This document shows, piece after piece, positions 18,862 through 27,658 of a DNA stretch of 64,000 bases; positions within the stretch are counted from its first letter, which is position 1; the number at the start of each line of letters is the position of its first letter. Under the pieces are notes generated by a model. It was not told where the DNA came from. It did not search any database and was given only the letters and a program-made list of their open reading frames with translations. The translations under genes and the position numbers were made by a program. The stretch comes from Collinsella sp. (GTDB taxonomy: Bacteria > Actinomycetota > Coriobacteriia > Coriobacteriales > Coriobacteriaceae): the NCBI GenBank assembly GCA_019419525.1, contig DXZU01000021.1, forward strand, positions 49,251 to 113,250, given 5' to 3'.

Positions 18862-21693
18862 CTACTCCCCCAGCAGCGCTTTCTCCGGCGTGATGGGCAG
18901 CGAGCGGACCTGGTGGCCCGTGGCGTGTGCGACGGCCGAGGCCACGGCGGCGAGCGGCGTGTTGATGACGACCTCGCCGATCGACTTGGCGCCAAACGGG
19001 CCCGTCGGCTCGTAGCTCGGCTCAAAGGCCACGCGGATGCTGCCGATATCCAGACGCGTGGGCAGCTTGTAGCTCATAAAGTTGCCGGTGCGCAGGCGGC
19101 CGCGGTCATCGTGCTCGACAATCTCGTAGAGCGCGTGGCCGATACCCTGGGCAATGCCGCCCTCGGCCTGGACGCGCGCGAGCGCCTCGTTGATCACGGT
19201 GCCGCAATCGACGGCAGCGGCGTAATCCACCACGGTCACCTTGCCGGTGGCCTTGTCGACCTCGACCTCGGCAATGCCGGCCATAAACGGCGGGGGCGAA
19301 ACGGGCAGGCAGGCAGAGGCATGCGAGGTCAGCGCGTCGCCGCCCGCGATGTTCTTGACGCACAGGTTGGCAAAGTCGCGCAGCGTGAGGTAGCAGTTCT
19401 GCTCGCGCGCAGCACGCTCGTCGGACAGGCGCACGTACTGGCCGTCGAAGACCACATCGGCGGCGTCAACGTCCCACATCTGGGCCGCCTTGGCGCAAAT
19501 CTTCTCGCGCAGCTCGGTCGCGGCGTTCTTGGCGGCAAGGCCCGTCACGTACGTACCCGAGCTCGCGTACGAGCCGGCGTCGAACGGCGACACATCGGTG
19601 TCCACGCCGCGCACCACGATCAGCGAGCTCTCCACGCCCAGCTCCTCGGCGGCAATCTGCGCCAGGATCGTGTCGACGCCCATACCGTTATCGGTGGCGC
19701 CGGTGCCGATGGTAATGAAGCCGTCCTCTTCCAGGCGCATGTCGATGCCGGCGATGTCCACGTTGGAGATGCCCGAGCCCTGCATGGTGAGCGCGCAGCC
19801 CAGGGCGCGCACGCGGTCGCCCAGGTCGACGGCCAGCGGCTTGTCGCGCCAACCGATCATGTCCATCGCGCGCAGCAGGCAGCGGTCGAGCGCACAGGCG
19901 TTGAGCTTTTCGTTGTAGTACTGCGGCATGACCTCACCCTCGCGCACGATGTTCTTAAGGCGCAGGTCGGCGGGGTCCATGTGCAGCATGTCGGCGAGCT
20001 CGTTGACGGCGCTCTCCACGGCAAACTGGCCCTGGGTGGCACCGTAGCCGCGATACGCGCCGCCGCGGTTGGTGTTGGTGTAGACGGCGTCCCACCTAAA
20101 GCGGCTCGCCTTCACATGGTTGTAGATCGGCAGGCTCTTGTGGCCCGAAAGGCCGATCGTCGTGGTGGCGTGCTCGCCGTACGCGCCGGCGTTGGAAAGC
20201 GTATGCAGGTCGATGGCCGTGATGGTGCCGTCGTTCATGGCGCCCAGCTTAACGGTCATCTGCATCTGGTGGCGCGAGTTGCCCGCAGTGATGGTCTCCT
20301 CGCGGGTGTAGCAGCAGTAGCTCGGACGGCCGGTCTGCTGGGTGACGAACGCCACGAAGATCTCGCAGCAGCCCGTCTGCTTGGAGCCAAAGCCGCCGCC
20401 GATGCGCGGCTTAATGACCTGCACCTGCGACTGCGGAATGTCGAGCGACTGCGCGACCATGCGGCGCACGTGGAAGGGCACCTGCGTCGAGGTGGTCACC
20501 GAGATGCGGCCGAAAGCGTCGGTCGTCGCAAAGGCGCGGAAGGTCTCCATGGGCGCGGTCTGCGTGGCCTGGCTGGTGTAAGTGCGCTCAAAGACGATGT
20601 CGCTCTGGGCGAAGGCCTCGTCCAGATCGCCATAATCGCTGGTACCGCTGCACACCAGGTTGCGCGGAACATCGCCGCCCTGCGGGAACATAAAGGTCAC
20701 GTCGCCCTCGGGGTGGACCACGATGTCGTTATCGAGTGCCTGGGTAAAGTCGAGCAGGGGCTCGAGCACCTCGTAGTCGACCTTGATGAGCTTGAGCGCC
20801 TTATCGGCGGCCTCCTCGGTCTCGGCGGCGACGATCGCCACCTCTTCGTTTTGGTAGCGGACGAGGTTCTCGAGAATCAGACGGTCGTAGGGACTCGGCT
20901 GCGGATAGCTCTGGCCGGCGATGGTAAAGCGGCGCTTGGGCACATCCTCGTAGGTGTAGACGCCCACGACGCCCGGCACCTTCAGGGCACGCGACGTATC
21001 GATGGAGCGGATCTTGGCGCGGGCATAGGGGCTGCGCTTGAGCTTAACGATGAGCGCGCCGGCGGGCACCATATCGCCCGTGTAGACGGGACGGCCCTCG
21101 AGCAGGGCCTTCGAGTCCTTCTTGGGCTGCTTGTGGGTAATCTGCTTGTAGGTGACGCCGTCAGAGCTCGTGTCGTTGACCGGCAGCTCGGGCATCTCGA
21201 AGCCCACCTGCACGCCGGACTCGTTAAGGAAGCGCACGATGGCGCGCAGCTGGCTCTCGTAGCCGCTGCAGCGGCAGAGGTTGCCGGCGAGCTGGCGCGA
21301 GAGCTCCTCGCGCGTGGAGACGAGACTCGGATCCTCCTTGGCGGCGCGGGCAAGCGCCAGCACGTTCATGATGAGGCCCGGGGCGCAAAAACCGCACTGC
21401 TCGGCGCCTTCGGCAGCCATCGCACGGGCCAGCGCCTCAGACTCGGCTTTGAGGCCCTCGAGCGTGGTGATGGTGTGGCCCTCAACACGGGCGGCAGGAA
21501 CCGAGCAGCTCAGCACCGGTTCGCCGTCGAGCCACACCGTGCACAGACCGCAGTTGGTGGTCTCGCAGGCGCAGCGCACCGACGCGCAACCCTGCTCGCG
21601 CAGCAGCGCAAAGAGCATGGTGTCGGGGGCAACCTGAACCTTGACCTTGCGGCCGTTGAGCGTAAAGGAAAGATCGATGAGTTTGGCAGCCAT
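18862..21693 (-). CDS. Molybdenum hydroxylase (xanthine dehydrogenase family), fused iron-sulfur and molybdopterin subunit
   Basis: Hydroxylates an N-heterocycle or aldehyde using a molybdenum centre, passing electrons through two [2Fe-2S] clusters. The 943-residue protein joins the small iron-sulfur domain (residues 1-160; CETTNCGLC, then CGFCAPG and LCRCSGYE) to the large molybdopterin domain. Cofactor-binding GGGFGSKQTG, AYRGYGATQGQ and the C-terminal catalytic glutamate in FGAKSIGE are present. It starts in a TAATG overlap with the FAD-binding subunit gene, together giving a complete XdhABC set. The substrate cannot be assigned. Its genome contains selenium genes, so a selenium-dependent hydroxylase is possible, but the diagnostic accessory genes (yqeB, xdhC) are not in the window. 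Confidence 0.9.
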   Translation of the reverse strand: MAAKLIDLSFTLNGRKVKVQVAPDTMLFALLREQGCASVRCACETTNCGLCTVWLDGEPVLSCSVPAARVEGHTITTLEGLKAESEALARAMAAEGAEQCGFCAPGLIMNVLALARAAKEDPSLVSTREELSRQLAGNLCRCSGYESQLRAIVRFLNESGVQVGFEMPELPVNDTSSDGVTYKQITHKQPKKDSKALLEGRPVYTGDMVPAGALIVKLKRSPYARAKIRSIDTSRALKVPGVVGVYTYEDVPKRRFTIAGQSYPQPSPYDRLILENLVRYQNEEVAIVAAETEEAADKALKLIKVDYEVLEPLLDFTQALDNDIVVHPEGDVTFMFPQGGDVPRNLVCSGTSDYGDLDEAFAQSDIVFERTYTSQATQTAPMETFRAFATTDAFGRISVTTSTQVPFHVRRMVAQSLDIPQSQVQVIKPRIGGGFGSKQTGCCEIFVAFVTQQTGRPSYCCYTREETITAGNSRHQMQMTVKLGAMNDGTITAIDLHTLSNAGAYGEHATTTIGLSGHKSLPIYNHVKASRFRWDAVYTNTNRGGAYRGYGATQGQFAVESAVNELADMLHMDPADLRLKNIVREGEVMPQYYNEKLNACALDRCLLRAMDMIGWRDKPLAVDLGDRVRALGCALTMQGSGISNVDIAGIDMRLEEDGFITIGTGATDNGMGVDTILAQIAAEELGVESSLIVVRGVDTDVSPFDAGSYASSGTYVTGLAAKNAATELREKICAKAAQMWDVDAADVVFDGQYVRLSDERAAREQNCYLTLRDFANLCVKNIAGGDALTSHASACLPVSPPPFMAGIAEVEVDKATGKVTVVDYAAAVDCGTVINEALARVQAEGGIAQGIGHALYEIVEHDDRGRLRTGNFMSYKLPTRLDIGSIRVAFEPSYEPTGPFGAKSIGEVVINTPLAAVASAVAHATGHQVRSLPITPEKALLGE

Positions 21694-22607
21694 TAGCGCA
21701 CCTCGCTAGAATCGACGCCGGGCACGCGGCGGCAGGAATACTCGTCCGTGGCAAACTTAGGGACCCGCACGCACTCGAGCTCGCGGGCAAGCGCGGCAGA
21801 AAGCTCGATGCCGGCGGCACGGCGCACGGCCTGGATGGCGAGCGGGGCCGAGATGCGGCGGCGGTAGTCGGCCGAGCCCCACAGGTTGGTGCCGTAGCTC
21901 AGCGCGCGCACTGATGCGGCCAGGGCGCGCAGCTCGTCCTCGGAAGGCTGCTCGTTGGTGAGACCACACGCCTCGCCCTGCAGCAGGGTCGCGCGCAGTG
22001 GGCGGGCGCCCACGGTGACATGCCAGCTGTTGTCCCACCAGGCGGCGGTGACGTTTAAGGAGGGGAAGTCGGTCGCGGCCTTGCGCACGGCCTCGTAGCT
22101 CGCACGGTAGTCGTGCTTAACGACCACGACGTGCTCGATCACGTCGCGCACATAGCCCATGTCCACGAACTCCGCGAGCGGCACGCGACCGGCGCCCGTC
22201 AGCTCAACATAGGAATCGAGCGCCAGGAAAGCCGAGAGCACGTCCGAGAAGCCAAAGCGGCCGTAGATGCTGCCGCCCACCGTGGCGGTATTGCGCAGCT
22301 GCACACCCACGATGTCGTGGACGGCGAACTCAAAGACATTGTTGACAAGCGCGTTGAGCCCGGCATGACGCTCGAGCTGGCGCAGGGTGCACATGGCACC
22401 GATGCGAAACTCGGTCTCAGTCTCCTCGATCTGATCGAGTCCGCAGGCCGAAAGGTCAATCGCCGTCGCCACGCGACGCGAACCCAGACGCATCCAAATG
22501 CCACCGCCCACAATCTTGTTGTTGCGGTTCTTCTGTAAGAGCTCATAGGCTTCGGCCGCGTTTCCAACACGGACGTAGGTACCGAACTTGAGCACGTTCT
22601 CCCCCAT
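21693..22607 (-). CDS. Molybdenum hydroxylase FAD-binding subunit
   Basis: Carries FAD and passes electrons from the iron-sulfur clusters of the partner subunit to NAD or another acceptor. The 304-residue protein has the CO-dehydrogenase-type FAD motif region: VGGGIWMRLG near residue 35 in place of the usual AGGTDL, and ATVGGSIYGRFGFSD near residue 110 (usual TIGGN). The C-terminal domain with YRRRISAPLAIQAVRRA is typical. It is the first gene of a two-gene operon and its stop codon overlaps the next start by one base. The variations in the FAD motifs may alter the acceptor. Confidence 0.9.
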   Translation of the reverse strand: MGENVLKFGTYVRVGNAAEAYELLQKNRNNKIVGGGIWMRLGSRRVATAIDLSACGLDQIEETETEFRIGAMCTLRQLERHAGLNALVNNVFEFAVHDIVGVQLRNTATVGGSIYGRFGFSDVLSAFLALDSYVELTGAGRVPLAEFVDMGYVRDVIEHVVVVKHDYRASYEAVRKAATDFPSLNVTAAWWDNSWHVTVGARPLRATLLQGEACGLTNEQPSEDELRALAASVRALSYGTNLWGSADYRRRISAPLAIQAVRRAAGIELSAALARELECVRVPKFATDEYSCRRVPGVDSSEVR

Positions 22608-22670
22608 CTCTTTACTTGTCCAGTACCTCTAAGTGTACCAAACGAGGGCGCACGACCCTCACCACCATAG

Positions 22671-22705
22671 AAAAAGGCTCCCGGCCGATATGGTCGGGAG
22701 CCTTA
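22671..22705 (-). terminator. gdhA terminator
   Basis: AAGGCTCCCGACC pairs with GGCCGGGAGCCTT around ATATC and is followed by TTTTT on the minus strand, 40 nt after the gdhA stop. Confidence 0.9.
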
Positions 22706-22746
22706 GCGCATCAGCGGGTGCTGTACGGAGCTATGTCAAGCTGAAT

Positions 22747-24102
22747 TTAGCAGACGCCCTGAGCGAGCATGGCGTCGGCGACCTTCAGGAAGCCGGCGAT
22801 GTTGGCGCCCATGACAAAGTTGCCCTCCTGGCCATACTCCTTGGCGGTGTCGTCCACGTTGTGGAACATGCCGCGCATGAGCTGCTCGAGCTTGCCGTCG
22901 ACCTCCTCGAAGGTCCAGGACAGGTGCTCGGCGTTCTGGCTCATCTCGAGGCCGGACACGAGCACGCCGCCGGCGTTGGCAGCCTTACCGGGCATAAAGG
23001 CGACGCCGTTCTCCTGGAAGTAGGTCGTGGCCTCGATGGTCGTGGGCATGTTCGCGCCCTCGCCGACCACCTTGCAGCCATTGGCGACGAGCGCCTGGGC
23101 GTCCTCGAGCAGCAGCGTGTTCTCGCGAGCGCAGGGCAGCGCGATGTCGCAGGGCAGCTGCCACACGCCGCGGCCGTCGCCCTCGTGCCACACGGCACCG
23201 GGCTTCTCGTCAACGTACATGGCGAGCGTGACGCCCTTGTCGTGGCCGGAGCGCTTCTGGTTGTAGACGTGCTCGAGCACGGAGTAGTCGATGCCGTCGG
23301 GATCCTCGACCCAGCCGTGGGTATCGGAGCAGGCCAGCACCTTGCCGCCGAGCTGGGCGACCTTCTGGACCGCGTAGATGGCGACGTTACCGGAGCCGTG
23401 AACGACGACGTTCTTGCCCTCGAAGGACTCACCGCGGCTCTTGAGGTACTCGTCCACAAAGTAGACCAGACCGTAGCCGGTGGCCTCGGTACGGGCGAGC
23501 GAGCCGCCAAAGGAGAGGCCCTTGCCGGTAAGGACGCCGGTCCACTCGTTGGTCAGGCGCTTGTACTGACCGAACATGTAGGCAACCTCGCGGCCGCCAA
23601 CGCCCAGGTCGCCGGCGGGAACGTCGGTGTTGGGGCCGATGTGGCGATAGAGCTCGGTCATGAAGGACTGGCAGAAGTGCATGATCTCGTTGTTGGACTT
23701 ACCCTTGGGGTCAAAGTCGGAGCCGCCCTTGCCGCCGCCCATGGGAAGGGTGGTCAGGCTGTTCTTAAGGATCTGCTCCAGACCCAGGAACTTGAGCATA
23801 CCCAGGGTGACCGTGGGGTTAAAGCGCAGGCCGCCCTTGTAGGGTCCAATGGCAGAGTTGAACTCGACGCGGTAACCGCGGTTGACCTGAACCTTGCCCT
23901 GGTCGTCGACCCAGGGAACACGGAACATGACGATGCGCTCGGGCTCGACAAGGCGCTCAAGCAGGGCGGCCTCCTCGTACTCGGGGTGGGCGTCGAGCGC
24001 CGGCTGGATGGTGCCGAGGATCTCGGTCGCGGCCTGGATGAACTCAGGCTGCTCGGGATAGCGGGCCTTGAGCTCTTCGAGAACTTTCTGCGTGTAGCTC
24101 AT
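22747..24102 (-). CDS. gdhA: Glutamate dehydrogenase (hexameric type)
   Basis: Interconverts 2-oxoglutarate plus ammonia and glutamate; the NADP-dependent assimilatory form is most likely from its similarity to the bacterial type I enzymes. The 451-residue protein starts at 24102 with GGAGGAAGC upstream; a 71-codon longer frame covers the leader and is rejected. The catalytic lysine region is PMGGGKGGSDFDPKGKS, preceded by GPYKGGLRFNP. The nucleotide-binding GSGNVA is at about residue 235. The C-terminus includes the typical KAANAGGV. It is monocistronic, with a strong terminator. Confidence 0.96.
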   Translation of the reverse strand: MSYTQKVLEELKARYPEQPEFIQAATEILGTIQPALDAHPEYEEAALLERLVEPERIVMFRVPWVDDQGKVQVNRGYRVEFNSAIGPYKGGLRFNPTVTLGMLKFLGLEQILKNSLTTLPMGGGKGGSDFDPKGKSNNEIMHFCQSFMTELYRHIGPNTDVPAGDLGVGGREVAYMFGQYKRLTNEWTGVLTGKGLSFGGSLARTEATGYGLVYFVDEYLKSRGESFEGKNVVVHGSGNVAIYAVQKVAQLGGKVLACSDTHGWVEDPDGIDYSVLEHVYNQKRSGHDKGVTLAMYVDEKPGAVWHEGDGRGVWQLPCDIALPCARENTLLLEDAQALVANGCKVVGEGANMPTTIEATTYFQENGVAFMPGKAANAGGVLVSGLEMSQNAEHLSWTFEEVDGKLEQLMRGMFHNVDDTAKEYGQEGNFVMGANIAGFLKVADAMLAQGVC

Positions 24103-24135
24103 GCTTCCTCCAATGATGGGAAAGAAAAGTGTCGG

Positions 24136-24180
24136 TCGCGGCACCCTATGCGCCGCGAGCTTTATCGAGTATGGATAATA
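24136..24180 (-). promoter_or_regulatory. gdhA promoter region with leader hairpin
   Basis: TATTAT on the minus strand at 24175-24180 is a plausible -10 box. About 17 nt further in, TCGCGGC pairs with GCCGCGA (24136-24158) to form a hairpin in the leader. No clear -35 is seen. The rest of the 256-nt gap to 24359 holds only the hairpin at 24316-24350. Confidence 0.35.
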
Positions 24181-24315
24181 TCGCACTGTTGCAGCAAAGT
24201 TTCGCATAAGCCGACAAGCAGATGTTTCGTTTTGATTACGATGCAGGTAGAAGCGTTTTTGAGCACCCGACCCACAAATCGCGTGTTTCGAAGCTGTTTC
24301 GTCCACGTGTTCCAA

Positions 24316-24350
24316 ACCACCACATTGGGGACAGACACCTGTGTGGTGGT
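24316..24350 (-). terminator. Hairpin after the DUF3343 gene
   Basis: ACCACCACA pairs with TGTGGTGGT around a 17-nt loop containing GGGGACAGACACC. It lies 9 nt after the end of the mobA-DUF3343 transcript on the minus strand and is followed by TTTGG. Confidence 0.5.
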
Positions 24351-24358
24351 GCCGGTGG

Positions 24359-24754
24359 CTAGAGGACGAGCTGATGGTAGTCGGCGGGGGTTATGCGGCC
24401 TTCGATGGCAGCACGGAAGGCGGCGAGTGCATCGCCCGAGAACGGAATGGCCCAGCACAGGCCGCAACCTGCGGTGATGGAGCCGGGCAGCGGCATGATG
24501 CGCCCAGGAACACCGGCGGCAAGGCACAGCTGTTCGCATTCCATCACATCGAAGGTGCTGTCGAACGACACGATGATTTTGCGTTCATGGTCGAGAGCAT
24601 CACCGGACGGGCCTTCGCGGTGTGCATCGCGATACGCCGCGGCGGCCGCTTCCTCTTCCGCAGTATGTCCACAGCCACCGCAACCGCAGGTACAGGGTTC
24701 GGACCCGTCGCAAGTGCAAGGTTCTCCCGTGTCGGGACAAATATCGTGAGACAT
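24359..24754 (-). CDS. DUF3343 protein with cysteine-rich N-terminal extension
   Basis: A 131-residue member of the DUF3343 family, small proteins that co-occur with selenium and sulfur-transfer genes and are suspected Se/S carriers. The family core is residues 58-131, with a MECEQLCLAAG segment and IMPLPGSITAGCGLCWAIP carrying the conserved Cys. Unlike the copy at 52367, this one has a 55-residue N-terminal extension rich in Cys (CPDTGEPCTCDGSEPCTCGC) that may bind metal. The ATG at 24754 has GGAGTTG upstream. It lies 15 nt after mobA, downstream of selA-selB-tRNA-Sec. Its biochemical role is not established. Confidence 0.75.
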   Translation of the reverse strand: MSHDICPDTGEPCTCDGSEPCTCGCGGCGHTAEEEAAAAAYRDAHREGPSGDALDHERKIIVSFDSTFDVMECEQLCLAAGVPGRIMPLPGSITAGCGLCWAIPFSGDALAAFRAAIEGRITPADYHQLVL

Positions 24755-24769
24755 GGCAACTCCAATCGT

Positions 24770-25402
24770 CTAGGCGAGTAACTCGGCCGCCGCAAACTCC
24801 TCGGGCGTATTGACGTTCTCGAAGCAGAGCGTCGAGCCGGCGACCGCGACAATCTGAGGCTCGTCCAAATACCCGGCATTCACCCGGTCGATCAGGCAGC
24901 GGATTCGCTGACGGTCATCGGCGAGCAGCTCTTGGGCAACCGGCGCACACGCGTCACGGCGCCAGACGGCGCAAAGCGGCTCAATCCCCCGCTCCTCGCG
25001 CGGCACGCACACGTCGAGCGCCTCGGCCTCGACACAGCCAGCAAGGGCACCGATTAGCTCCGAAGAGACAAACGGCATATCACAGGCGACGATAGCAACG
25101 AGAGGCAGCCGGGCCGCAGTCAGCGAACTCGCGATGCCGCGCATGGCGCCCGCCGACCCTTCTAGGTCCGCCACCACACGCGGCACCAAGCCGCCAAACG
25201 CGCACTCCTCAAGAAAGGCAAGCTCGCTGGGACGCGACGTCGTCACGACCAACTCGCCGGCAACTGGCGCCAGCCGACCCAGCACGCGTTCGATGAGCGG
25301 CTCGCCGCAAAACGCCATGCGAGCCTTATCGCAGCCCATGCGCGAGGACATCCCGCCCGCTTGAACGACGCAAGAAAGATCGGCCCGTCTTACGGTAGTC
25401 AT
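24770..25402 (-). CDS. mobA: Molybdenum cofactor guanylyltransferase (MobA)
   Basis: Attaches GMP to molybdopterin to form the guanine dinucleotide cofactor used by formate dehydrogenase and other DMSO-reductase-family enzymes. The 210-residue protein has the nucleotidyltransferase signature QAGGMSSRMGCDKA at about residues 14-27 and the metal-binding ACDMPFVS near residue 105. The start at 25402 is preceded by GGGGGTGG; a longer frame runs back through the tRNA-Sec gene and cannot be real. It lies between tRNA-Sec and a DUF3343 gene, within the same minus-strand block as fdhF, whose enzyme needs its product. Confidence 0.88.
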   Translation of the reverse strand: MTTVRRADLSCVVQAGGMSSRMGCDKARMAFCGEPLIERVLGRLAPVAGELVVTTSRPSELAFLEECAFGGLVPRVVADLEGSAGAMRGIASSLTAARLPLVAIVACDMPFVSSELIGALAGCVEAEALDVCVPREERGIEPLCAVWRRDACAPVAQELLADDRQRIRCLIDRVNAGYLDEPQIVAVAGSTLCFENVNTPEEFAAAELLA

Positions 25403-25492
25403 ACGGCAAACCACCCCCATCGGCATGCTCAAAACCCGGCACGCGAAGCCAAATACCGTCGCCGATAAAGCGGGCGGTACGGCAAACCTGTG

Positions 25493-25549
25493 CAAAAACA
25501 AAACAGCGCCTTTGCGGCACGCAGCAAGACCGCGAGCACAAAAGCGCTG
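25493..25549 (-). terminator. Terminator after tRNA-Sec
   Basis: An extended hairpin (CAGCGCTTTTGTGC with GCCGCAAAGGCGCTG, with mispairs) followed by TTTTGTTTTT on the minus strand, 9 nt after the tRNA-Sec CCA end. Confidence 0.75.
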
Positions 25550-25557
25550 GTAGCGTA

Positions 25558-25654
25558 TGGCGGGAACGTATGTGAATCGAACACATCCAAGACGTTTTGC
25601 ACGCCTCGCAACGGTTTTGAGGACCGCGGAGCCCACCGGAGCCCATCCGTTCCC
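25558..25654 (-). tRNA. selC: tRNA-Sec (UCA), selC
   Basis: Selenocysteine tRNA that reads UGA with SelB. On the minus strand it begins GGGAACGGATGGGCTCCGG. It has the 6-bp D stem typical of bacterial tRNA-Sec (GGGCTC/GGGCTC with G-U pairs) and a TCA anticodon in loop CCTCAAA. A long extra arm (GAGGCGT with ACGTCTT), T arm ATGTG/CACAT and an encoded CCA at 25558-25560 complete it. The total of 97 nt is characteristic. It sits 36 nt after selB, so selA, selB and selC form one cluster. Confidence 0.95.
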
Positions 25655-25690
25655 AAGTGCGCCGGTATTTTACCAAACCGAGCAGCCAAT

Positions 25691-27658
25691 CTAGCGCAGG
25701 GAGCGCAGGCCGCCGGCATCCTTGTCGAGCACCGTAAAGCGCACGGCATCCAGGTGCTCCAAGATGCTGATGGCACGTTTGCGCGACACACCCAGCGCCT
25801 CGCGCAGCACGCTCGTGGTGGCAGCACCGCCGGCTTCGGCGATGGCGGCGGCGACGAGCTCGCGCGCGTGAGCCTCAGCGGCAGCGGACAGGGCAACGTC
25901 GCGCTCGACCTTGACGATCGAGCGGTTGAGCGAAAGCTCGCGCAGGGCACGCGTCATGATGTCGCAATCGAGCTGAAGCTGCTCGCCCACCTCGGGCAAC
26001 GTCGGCGTATCGAGTCCGGCCTCGTCCAGCAAGGCAACGATGCGCCCGCAGACCTCGCGCACCACACGCGCCGCGGCGGCTGCGGAATGCGGGTCGAACA
26101 CCTCGGCCCCCTCGGAGGCGCACACGCCACGCGAGCAGCCCTCGGCAATCAGAGCCGCGGCAACGCCTTCATCTGCGGCAGGCCACGCAGCATGGGCAAC
26201 GGCGCCGGGCGTAAAGCCCGTCTCCTTGGGAGCTGCCGCGTGCATGGCTGACAGGGTCGCCGCCAGGGCATCCATAGCGGCGTCGAGCGCGGAAGAATCT
26301 GCATACAGCGAGCCATCCGAGCCAGCCAGCGCGCAAGCAGCGCCCTGCGCCACCAACCCACGCAGTGCGACATCGGCCTCGCCGACACCAAGATCCAAAG
26401 CCTCGGCAACATCAACCGCCGTAACCGGCAGCGTCTGCAGCGCCAGCCAAGCGCCCACACCGCCCGCGATATCGCCGGACTCGATCGCCGCATACAGCGC
26501 ACGCTCTCCTTCGGCAAGCTCGCGCGAGCGACGGCAGCGCGAAAGCAGCACACGCCCGCCGCCAATAAGCATAACGGGCGAATACGACAGCACCACGGCA
26601 TGGTCTCCGGCTCGCAGCGGCAGCGGCTCCTCCAAGCGCACCTGTACGGTACGGGTCTCGCCCACCGCCATGGGGGCCTCGCCCTCCAAAAGCATGATGC
26701 GGCCGCCGACCTCGGCCGTACCCGCCATCACGTGCACACGCGCACCCGACTCGAGCACGCGCGGCTTGGCTCCCTCGCGACCCAAATACGTAAACGCCAT
26801 CATAAAGCGCAGCGTCTGGCCAAAGCGACCCGCCACACTGAGCATCTCACCGCGATCGAGCGCGGCGACGCCGTCACCAACCAGGTTGAGCGCCACACGC
26901 TGACCGGGAAGCGCCTGCTGCGTGTCGCCATGCACTTGGATCCCGCGTACGCGGCAGGCCGTGCGCGACGGCAGCGCGACGAGCTCATCGCCCACCGCAA
27001 CCGGCGCATCGTGCAGTGTCCCTGTCACGACGGTGCCGGCGCCCTTGATCGTAAAGCAGCGGTCAATCGGCAAGCGCGGCGCAGCATCGGTGCGCTCGGC
27101 ACGGTCGCGGCAGGAATCCCAGCAGGCACCGACCTGATCGTCAAGCGCGGCCAGCAGCGCGTCAATCCCCTCGCCGGTCTTGGACGACACGGGGACCATC
27201 GGCGCGCCCGCAAACACGGTACCCGACAAAAAGTCATCGACATCGAGCTCGGCAAGCTCGGTCATCTCGGCGTCGGCCAGGTCGCACATCGTCAACGCGA
27301 CCACCATATGCGTAACGCCCAGCAGCTCCAGCACATGCACGTGCTCGCGGGTCTGCGGCATCACGCCCTCGACAGCCGAAACCACCAGCACCGCCACGTC
27401 GATGCCCGTGGCGCCCTGCACCATGGCGCGCAAGTAATGCGCGTGGCCCGGCACGTCGACCAGGCCAACGATCTTGCCACTCGGCAGTGCCAGCTCGCCA
27501 AAGCCCAGCTCCACGGTCATACCGCGACGGCGCTCAACCTCCAGACGGTCGGGATTCTTGCCGGTCAACGCCTCGATCAGTGCCGACTTACCATGGTCAA
27601 CGTGGCCCGCCGTGCCAACGATAACGGGACACTCTACCAGCGCTTGAACCTCACTCAT
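25691..27658 (-). CDS. selB: Selenocysteine-specific elongation factor SelB
   Basis: GTPase that brings Sec-tRNA to ribosomes stalled at UGA codons with a downstream SECIS hairpin. The 655-residue protein has an EF-Tu-like N-terminal half: G1 GTAGHVDHGKSA near residue 15, G3 DVPGHAH, then barrel domains. The C-terminal winged-helix repeats (about residues 400-655) that bind SECIS end in SRKRAISILEHLDAVRFT. The usual G4 motif TKxD is TMCD here, so the guanine-stacking lysine is replaced by Met. The start overlaps the selA stop by ATGA. Its targets in this window are fdhF and selD. Confidence 0.95.
   Translation of the reverse strand: MSEVQALVECPVIVGTAGHVDHGKSALIEALTGKNPDRLEVERRRGMTVELGFGELALPSGKIVGLVDVPGHAHYLRAMVQGATGIDVAVLVVSAVEGVMPQTREHVHVLELLGVTHMVVALTMCDLADAEMTELAELDVDDFLSGTVFAGAPMVPVSSKTGEGIDALLAALDDQVGACWDSCRDRAERTDAAPRLPIDRCFTIKGAGTVVTGTLHDAPVAVGDELVALPSRTACRVRGIQVHGDTQQALPGQRVALNLVGDGVAALDRGEMLSVAGRFGQTLRFMMAFTYLGREGAKPRVLESGARVHVMAGTAEVGGRIMLLEGEAPMAVGETRTVQVRLEEPLPLRAGDHAVVLSYSPVMLIGGGRVLLSRCRRSRELAEGERALYAAIESGDIAGGVGAWLALQTLPVTAVDVAEALDLGVGEADVALRGLVAQGAACALAGSDGSLYADSSALDAAMDALAATLSAMHAAAPKETGFTPGAVAHAAWPAADEGVAAALIAEGCSRGVCASEGAEVFDPHSAAAAARVVREVCGRIVALLDEAGLDTPTLPEVGEQLQLDCDIMTRALRELSLNRSIVKVERDVALSAAAEAHARELVAAAIAEAGGAATTSVLREALGVSRKRAISILEHLDAVRFTVLDKDAGGLRSLR

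Noticed and set aside
18823..21696. 957-codon open frame on the plus strand
   Set aside because: Antisense of the molybdenum hydroxylase gene, whose minus-strand product has all family motifs.
25403..25636. N-terminal extension of MobA
   Set aside because: It would be encoded across the tRNA-Sec gene and its terminator; a good start exists at 25402.
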